DNA of 8,414 nucleotides, taken from NCBI GenBank assembly GCA_016201085.1, contig JACQDO010000378.1:1-8414 (forward strand). Direction: 5' to 3'. Under the pieces are notes generated by a model, which ran no database searches, was not told the DNA's origin, and was given only the letters and a program-made list of their open reading frames with translations. Position numbers and translations under genes: made by a program. The first letter of the stretch is position 1. Each line of letters starts with the position of its first letter. This DNA is from Hyphomicrobiales bacterium. Lineage in GTDB: Bacteria > Pseudomonadota > Alphaproteobacteria > Rhizobiales > Xanthobacteraceae. Of this stretch, positions 5,688 through 8,414 are shown piece by piece.

Positions 5688-6683
5688 TTAGGCGGCGATG
5701 TGCGATAAATCCGGGCGCGTGTCCAGCACCAGCGCGAGCGCCTCAGCCATGACGGCGGCGCTTGCGCCGGGCTTGACGCCTTCGGTGGCCAGATGCCGGC
5801 GGAAGGCGCGCGCGCCCGGCACCGCATGGATCAGGCCGAGCACGTGGCGGGTGATGGCATGCAGCCGCACGCCTTTGGCAATTTCGCGTTCGATATAGGG
5901 CATGAGCGCGAGCGCCGCCGCCTTCGGCGTGTCGAACGGCGCCGGCTCGCCGAACAGCAGCGGATCGACGCCGAGCAGCCGCCACGGCTCCTGATAGGCG
6001 GCGCGCCCCATCATCACGCCGTCGACGGCGCTCAGTTGCTCTTGCGCCTGCTCAAGGCTGGCGATGCCGCCATTGAGCACGATCGGAAGATCGCGGTGCG
6101 CGCGCTTGAGCCGATGCACGATGGCATAATCGAGCGGCGGCACGTCGCGATTTTCCCGCGGCGACAAGCCCTTCAGCCAGGCCTTGCGCGCGTGCACAAT
6201 GAGCGCGTCGGTGCCGGCGGCCTTCACCGCATCGGCAAAGGAAAACAGCGCCTGCTCCGGATCCTGCTCGTCGATGCCGAGGCGGCATTTCACCGTCACC
6301 GGAATCTTGACCGCTGCCTTCATGGCGGCGACGCAGCCGGCGACCAGCGCCGGCTCCAGCATCATGCAGGCGCCGAAGCGGCCCTCCTGCACGCGGTCGG
6401 ACGGACAGCCGACGTTCAGATTGACTTCGTCGTAGCCGAAATCCTCGGCGATACGCGCGCAAGTGCCGAGCGCGGCCGCCTCGCTGCCGCCGAGCTGCAG
6501 CGCCACCGGATGCTCGGACGCATCGAAGCCGAGCAGCCGCGCGCGGTCGCCGCGCAGCACCGCGCCGGTAGTGAGCATTTCGGTATAGAGCAGCGCGCGG
6601 CGCGTGAGCAGGCGATGGAAGAACCGGCAGTGCCGGTCGGTCCATTCCATCATCGGGGCAATACTAAAGCGCCGTTGCAGCAT
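5688..6683 (-). CDS. dusA: tRNA-dihydrouridine synthase A
   Basis: This 331-residue flavoenzyme reduces uridine to dihydrouridine in the D-loop of tRNA (positions 20/20a in the DusA class) using FMN and NADPH. The FMN barrel starts RRFSIAPMMEWTDRHCRFFHR, a DusA hallmark. The catalytic cysteine is C93 in NLNVGCPSDRVQEGRFGACMM. Other barrel features are VKCRLGID, LIVHARKAWLKGLSP, VLNGGI and DGVMMGRAAYQEPW, which carry FMN/phosphate-binding residues. The small helical domain follows from about residue 245. Length is normal for the family. The start has a modest GGGAAG nine bases upstream, and the next upstream in-frame stop gives no better start. It is the first gene of the leftward operon. Confidence 0.96.
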   Translation of the reverse strand: MLQRRFSIAPMMEWTDRHCRFFHRLLTRRALLYTEMLTTGAVLRGDRARLLGFDASEHPVALQLGGSEAAALGTCARIAEDFGYDEVNLNVGCPSDRVQEGRFGACMMLEPALVAGCVAAMKAAVKIPVTVKCRLGIDEQDPEQALFSFADAVKAAGTDALIVHARKAWLKGLSPRENRDVPPLDYAIVHRLKRAHRDLPIVLNGGIASLEQAQEQLSAVDGVMMGRAAYQEPWRLLGVDPLLFGEPAPFDTPKAAALALMPYIEREIAKGVRLHAITRHVLGLIHAVPGARAFRRHLATEGVKPGASAAVMAEALALVLDTRPDLSHIAA

Positions 6684-6894
6684 TATTGCGATCTTCCCAT
6701 TGATTTCCGTCGCTTTGGCAATATCGTTGCCCGCCCGATCCGCGCCCAGATCGGAGTATTGCCGCTAAATTCCAATTCTTGCAAACGATTGAATTCCACT
6801 GGCCCCCGGCAAGAGAACGACAATCCGGCCGTGCCTCACGCGCTGGTATTGCGCGACGCCGGTCGGTGCCATCATCGAAATGGACGTCTGGTGC
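6684..6894. other. Intergenic region upstream of dusA, no gene recognised
   Basis: No convincing coding frame is present. On the minus strand, TTGCAA (6779-6784) and AATACT (6755-6760), 18 bases apart, are a weak promoter candidate for dusA that leaves a leader of about 65-70 bases. A plus-strand frame that continues antisense to dusA through here looks like composition noise. The remainder of this gene-free stretch up to 6993 holds palindromic repeat copy 3. Confidence 0.35.
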
Positions 6895-6949
6895 CTAGCG
6901 CACGATCCCGAAAAGTGGGAACCGGTTTTCGGAAAAGATCATGCGCTAG
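6895..6949. repeat. Hyphomicrobiales intergenic palindromic repeat, copy 3
   Basis: This 55-base imperfect palindrome is bounded by CTAGCGCA and TGCGCTAG with the core CCGAAAAGTGGGAACCGG. It is the longest and best paired of the three copies, in the same orientation as copy 2. It lies between the 3' end of the exported-protein gene and the upstream side of dusA. A flanking AT-rich stretch ends in GATCACGCTCTA (to 6996), whose reverse complement TAGAGCGTGATC resembles the repeat ends. The full element may therefore extend to about 6996 and touch the stop codon of the neighbouring gene. Confidence 0.85.
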
Positions 6950-6993
6950 CAAAATGTTAGGGAAATAGTGATTCAAACTCAGCGGATCACGCT

Positions 6994-7509
6994 CTAACTG
7001 CCGCGCTGAAGCGAAATCGATGCGCGCTTCACGGCGGTCTTCTCTTCTCGCGATTGGATGATCACCGATTGCCGATTGTCCTGCGTGATCAACGTCAACT
7101 GCGCGGAAAATGACGGCCCTTTGGCCAGAATTTCGAAACGGTTGCCACCTGCTTTGCCGGAAATCGTTCCGGCAACATTTCGGGACGATTCGCTCCATGT
7201 GCCGCTGATGGCGCCGGCAGCATTCTTGGCGCTGGCGCGAAGATCGAAATTATAGGTTTCGCTGGCGCACCGAATATTGAGCTGAAGACTACTCTGCTGC
7301 TCCAGCACGTCATAGGACGCGCGGCATCGAATCGGTTCCTTCGCGCCGCTCGTAAGGTCAATGGTTCCGTTACCCGACCATTGACCCGCCAATTTTTCGA
7401 AAGGTGCCGGACCCTGCGCATGCCCAACGCCATGGGCTGACGACCAAAGCGCAAGAGCAAGGCCCGCAATGGCGATTGTGTTGGCAGCGATTATCGATCG
7501 CATCGTCAT
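6994..7509 (-). CDS. Exported protein of unknown function, beta-rich, two cysteines
   Basis: The product has 171 residues from the ATG at 7509. Possible alternatives are 7503, 7539 and 7554; none has a strong Shine-Dalgarno. This choice fits the signal peptide (about residues 1-31, cleavage after GVGHA) and leaves a sensible leader from the putative promoter at 7566-7590. A longer frame to 7950 would run through the divergent gene and is rejected. The mature part begins FEKLAGQWSGNGTI and contains two cysteines (C62, C81) that could form a disulfide. A repeated glycine motif, GAISGTW then GTISGKA (about 99-120), follows. The alternating polar/hydrophobic pattern suggests a small beta-barrel or beta-sandwich in the periplasm. 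I do not recognise a named family. The stop TAG falls in the flank of palindromic repeat copy 3. Confidence 0.75.
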   Translation of the reverse strand: MTMRSIIAANTIAIAGLALALWSSAHGVGHAQGPAPFEKLAGQWSGNGTIDLTSGAKEPIRCRASYDVLEQQSSLQLNIRCASETYNFDLRASAKNAAGAISGTWSESSRNVAGTISGKAGGNRFEILAKGPSFSAQLTLITQDNRQSVIIQSREEKTAVKRASISLQRGS

Positions 7510-7565
7510 GACCGTGTTCAATGGATTGAGCCGGGTCATCGCAAGCGACGCCATGACGCCGATAT

Positions 7566-7590
7566 AACAACCTCGACCTTCAGTTGTTCC
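7566..7590 (-). promoter_or_regulatory. Putative EcfG-type promoter for the leftward exported-protein gene
   Basis: On the minus strand GGAAC (7586-7590) is followed after 16 bases by TGTT (7566-7569). This fits the GGAAC-N16-cGTT or GGAAC-N18-TT pattern of alphaproteobacterial general stress sigma factors (EcfG/RpoE2). A start site near 7558 would leave a leader of about 50 bases before the ATG at 7509. The motif match is seen; sigma-factor use is inferred. Confidence 0.4.
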
Positions 7591-7601
7591 GACGATGGAA
7601 C
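7586..7601. repeat. Inverted repeat GTTCC-N6-GGAAC between divergent genes
   Basis: GTTCC (7586-7590) and GGAAC (7597-7601) form a symmetric pair six bases apart. Its halves coincide with the -35 elements of the two proposed divergent promoters. It could instead be a repressor site; the sequence alone does not decide. Confidence 0.5.
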
Positions 7602-7621
7602 GTGAATGAGGCGTGGCGCTT
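7597..7621 (+). promoter_or_regulatory. Putative EcfG-type promoter for the rightward cysteine-rich gene
   Basis: GGAAC (7597-7601) is followed after 16 bases by GCTT (7618-7621), one to two bases off the EcfG -10 but fitting GGAAC-N18-TT. A TATAAA overlaps at 7621-7626 and could serve as a housekeeping -10, although no -35 is well placed for it. A start near 7628 leaves about 29 bases before the ATG at 7657, which argues against the longer frame beginning at 7606. Confidence 0.35.
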
Positions 7622-7656
7622 ATAAATGCAGCACCAATCCAGGCGAAGGACGCAAG

Positions 7657-7920
7657 ATGCGGCCCATTTTCTACCCCGTACTGGCACTCATTTTGACCCT
7701 GGGCGGAACGCCACTGGCGGCTGAAAACCAGCCGACTCAACAGCAGGGCCCTTTTGATTTCAAAGGCACGCCAGAGGAACAGGCGGCCTGCGCGCCGGAT
7801 TCGAAAAAATTCTGCAGCGACGCCATTCCCGACACGTTTCGCGTGCTCGCATGCCTGCAGGAACACCGCGAGCGCCTGCGCAAGGCCTGTCGGCAGGTCC
7901 TTGAAGACAACGGTCAGTGA
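7657..7920 (+). CDS. Small exported cysteine-rich repeat protein (PF00839-like)
   Basis: The product has 87 residues. The ATG at 7657 follows GAAGGA at six-base spacing. A signal peptide covers about residues 1-22 (hydrophobic LALILTLGG, cleavage after PLAA). The mature chain has a Gln-rich linker and one cysteine-rich unit: ACAPDSKKFC, then RVLACLQEHRERLRKACRQVL. The cysteines C45, C53, C66 and C78 have spacing 7, 12 and 11. This matches the Cys-rich repeat also found in eukaryotic Golgi protein GLG1, which occurs as single copies in small periplasmic proteins of alphaproteobacteria. Two disulfides are likely; the function is unknown. It diverges from the other exported-protein gene and may share stress control with it. 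Its stop overlaps the stop of the convergent deaminase gene by seven bases. Confidence 0.85.
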   Translation: MRPIFYPVLALILTLGGTPLAAENQPTQQQGPFDFKGTPEEQAACAPDSKKFCSDAIPDTFRVLACLQEHRERLRKACRQVLEDNGQ

Positions 7921-7923
7921 CCG
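7911..7923. repeat. Perfect palindrome holding two convergent stop codons
   Basis: CGGTCA-G-TGACCG contains the TGA stop of the rightward cysteine-rich gene (7918-7920) and, on the other strand, the TGA stop of the deaminase gene (7914-7916). The arms are six bases around one base. It is too short and lacks a T-run for a conventional intrinsic terminator. The symmetry may simply follow from two TGA codons facing each other. Confidence 0.6.
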
Positions 7924-8414
7924 GAACGACGCTTCGCCGCGGCAACCCATTCCCAGCCGCGTTTGTATAGCGTCGTCAATATCTTGCGCAGACGGCTGGC
8001 GCGGGGCGCAATGGCCGGCAGATGCTCCGGGATGGCCGCGGTTGCGCGCCCTAAGTAGCCGCGATGCTTGATGACCGCCCAGACGACCGGATTCCAGCTC
8101 TGCCAGACTTGCTCCGCCTCACCCCGGCATAGGCCGGCGATGACTTCCGGGACCGGGCCAAACGCCTCCGGCATGGCATCGGAGATTTCGGTATCCCGCA
8201 GCACGTTCCATCGTGAGAGCCCGCCCATCATCGGCGAGCCGATGGCGTAGATGACACGGCTGATCCGTGTCTCCCGAATCGGAAACGAACACATCGCGCA
8301 GGGCTCAACATTCGAATACAGCGTACAGGTCGACAAATCTTTCCGACCGAGAATTTCCTGAGCTTGGGAAACGGCAACCAACTCCGCATGCCGCGTCACA
8401 TCCGCGCGCTGCAC
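7914..8414 (-). CDS. Zinc-dependent nucleoside/cytidine deaminase family protein, N-terminus cut off by the window edge
   Basis: 166 codons are visible and the true start lies beyond the right edge; the GTG at the edge is not taken as a start. The zinc site is present: HAE (H9, E11 of the visible part), with the histidine ligand and the proton-shuttling glutamate, and PCAMC (C39, C42) after TCTLYSNVE. The downstream SFPIRETRISRVIYAIGS-type stretch and GGLSRWNVL fit the nucleoside deaminase (TadA/guanine-deaminase-like) branch. A rather long C-terminal tail (about residues 80-166) extends beyond the core. The enzyme hydrolyses the exocyclic amine of a base or nucleoside; the exact substrate is not evident. 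It is convergent with, and overlaps by seven bases, the cysteine-rich exported-protein gene. Confidence 0.9.
   Translation of the reverse strand: MQRADVTRHAELVAVSQAQEILGRKDLSTCTLYSNVEPCAMCSFPIRETRISRVIYAIGSPMMGGLSRWNVLRDTEISDAMPEAFGPVPEVIAGLCRGEAEQVWQSWNPVVWAVIKHRGYLGRATAAIPEHLPAIAPRASRLRKILTTLYKRGWEWVAAAKRRSGH

Noticed and set aside
5648..5827. 60-residue N-terminal extension of the TauE/SafE permease
   Set aside because: It overlaps dusA, is not hydrophobic, and the ATG at 5647 has GAGGGA upstream.
5793..6968. 391-codon open frame antisense to dusA
   Set aside because: The sense strand is a complete DusA. The antisense product is low-complexity R/A/H-rich and ends by translating palindromic repeat copy 3.
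7510..7950. Longer start for the exported protein (to 7950)
   Set aside because: It would be antisense to the cysteine-rich gene and bury the signal peptide in the middle of the chain.

Overview
The window looks like ordinary chromosome from a GC-rich alphaproteobacterium, most likely a member of the Hyphomicrobiales (Bradyrhizobium/Xanthobacteraceae-like). The grounds are the strong GC bias at codon third positions, which also explains the many long antisense shadow frames. A second ground is three copies of the 'ATGATC..CCGAAAAGTGGG..ACCGG' intergenic palindrome family common in that order. The gene set also fits: a PleC/DivJ-type histidine kinase, a DUF1289 protein, a TIGR02281-type retropepsin, DusA and a TauE/SafE permease. 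No rRNA, tRNA, CRISPR array, insertion sequence or phage gene was recognised. The window cuts a gene at its right edge, and a leftward promoter near position 70-99 drives something beyond the left edge.

Layout, left to right. (1) 1-724 is a small accessory patch: a leftward promoter with operator-like direct repeats, then two very small antitoxin-like genes facing each other (209-394 + and 413-580 -), neither with a visible toxin, then a nested composite palindrome (625-719). (2) 725-1336 (-) encodes a glutathione S-transferase-like protein. It is divergent from (3) 1570-3156 (+), a membrane sensor histidine kinase of PleC/DivJ (PdhS) type. One palindromic repeat lies in their shared upstream region. 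(4) 3292-3474 and 3479-4180 (+) are a tightly coupled pair, a DUF1289 cysteine-cluster protein and a membrane-anchored retropepsin-like protease. A second palindromic repeat separates them from the kinase. (5) 4193-6683 (-) is a probable three-gene operon transcribed dusA, then a TauE/SafE permease, then a DUF3592 membrane protein. It converges on the protease gene with a 12-base gap. (6) 6684-6993 holds no gene but carries the third repeat. (7) 6994-7509 (-) and 7657-7920 (+) are two small exported proteins of unknown role. They diverge from a spacer with back-to-back GGAAC elements, each followed at EcfG-like spacing by a TT-containing -10, so general-stress control is plausible. (8) 7914-8414 (-) is the C-terminal part of a zinc nucleoside deaminase. 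Its stop overlaps the stop of the preceding convergent gene inside a perfect palindrome.

Most genes are housekeeping or conserved hypothetical. The items most worth following are the nested palindrome at 625-719, the facing pair of toxin-less antitoxin-like genes, the putative divergent stress promoters at 7566-7621, and the DUF1289/retropepsin pairing. I found no clear evidence for an entirely new multi-gene system.
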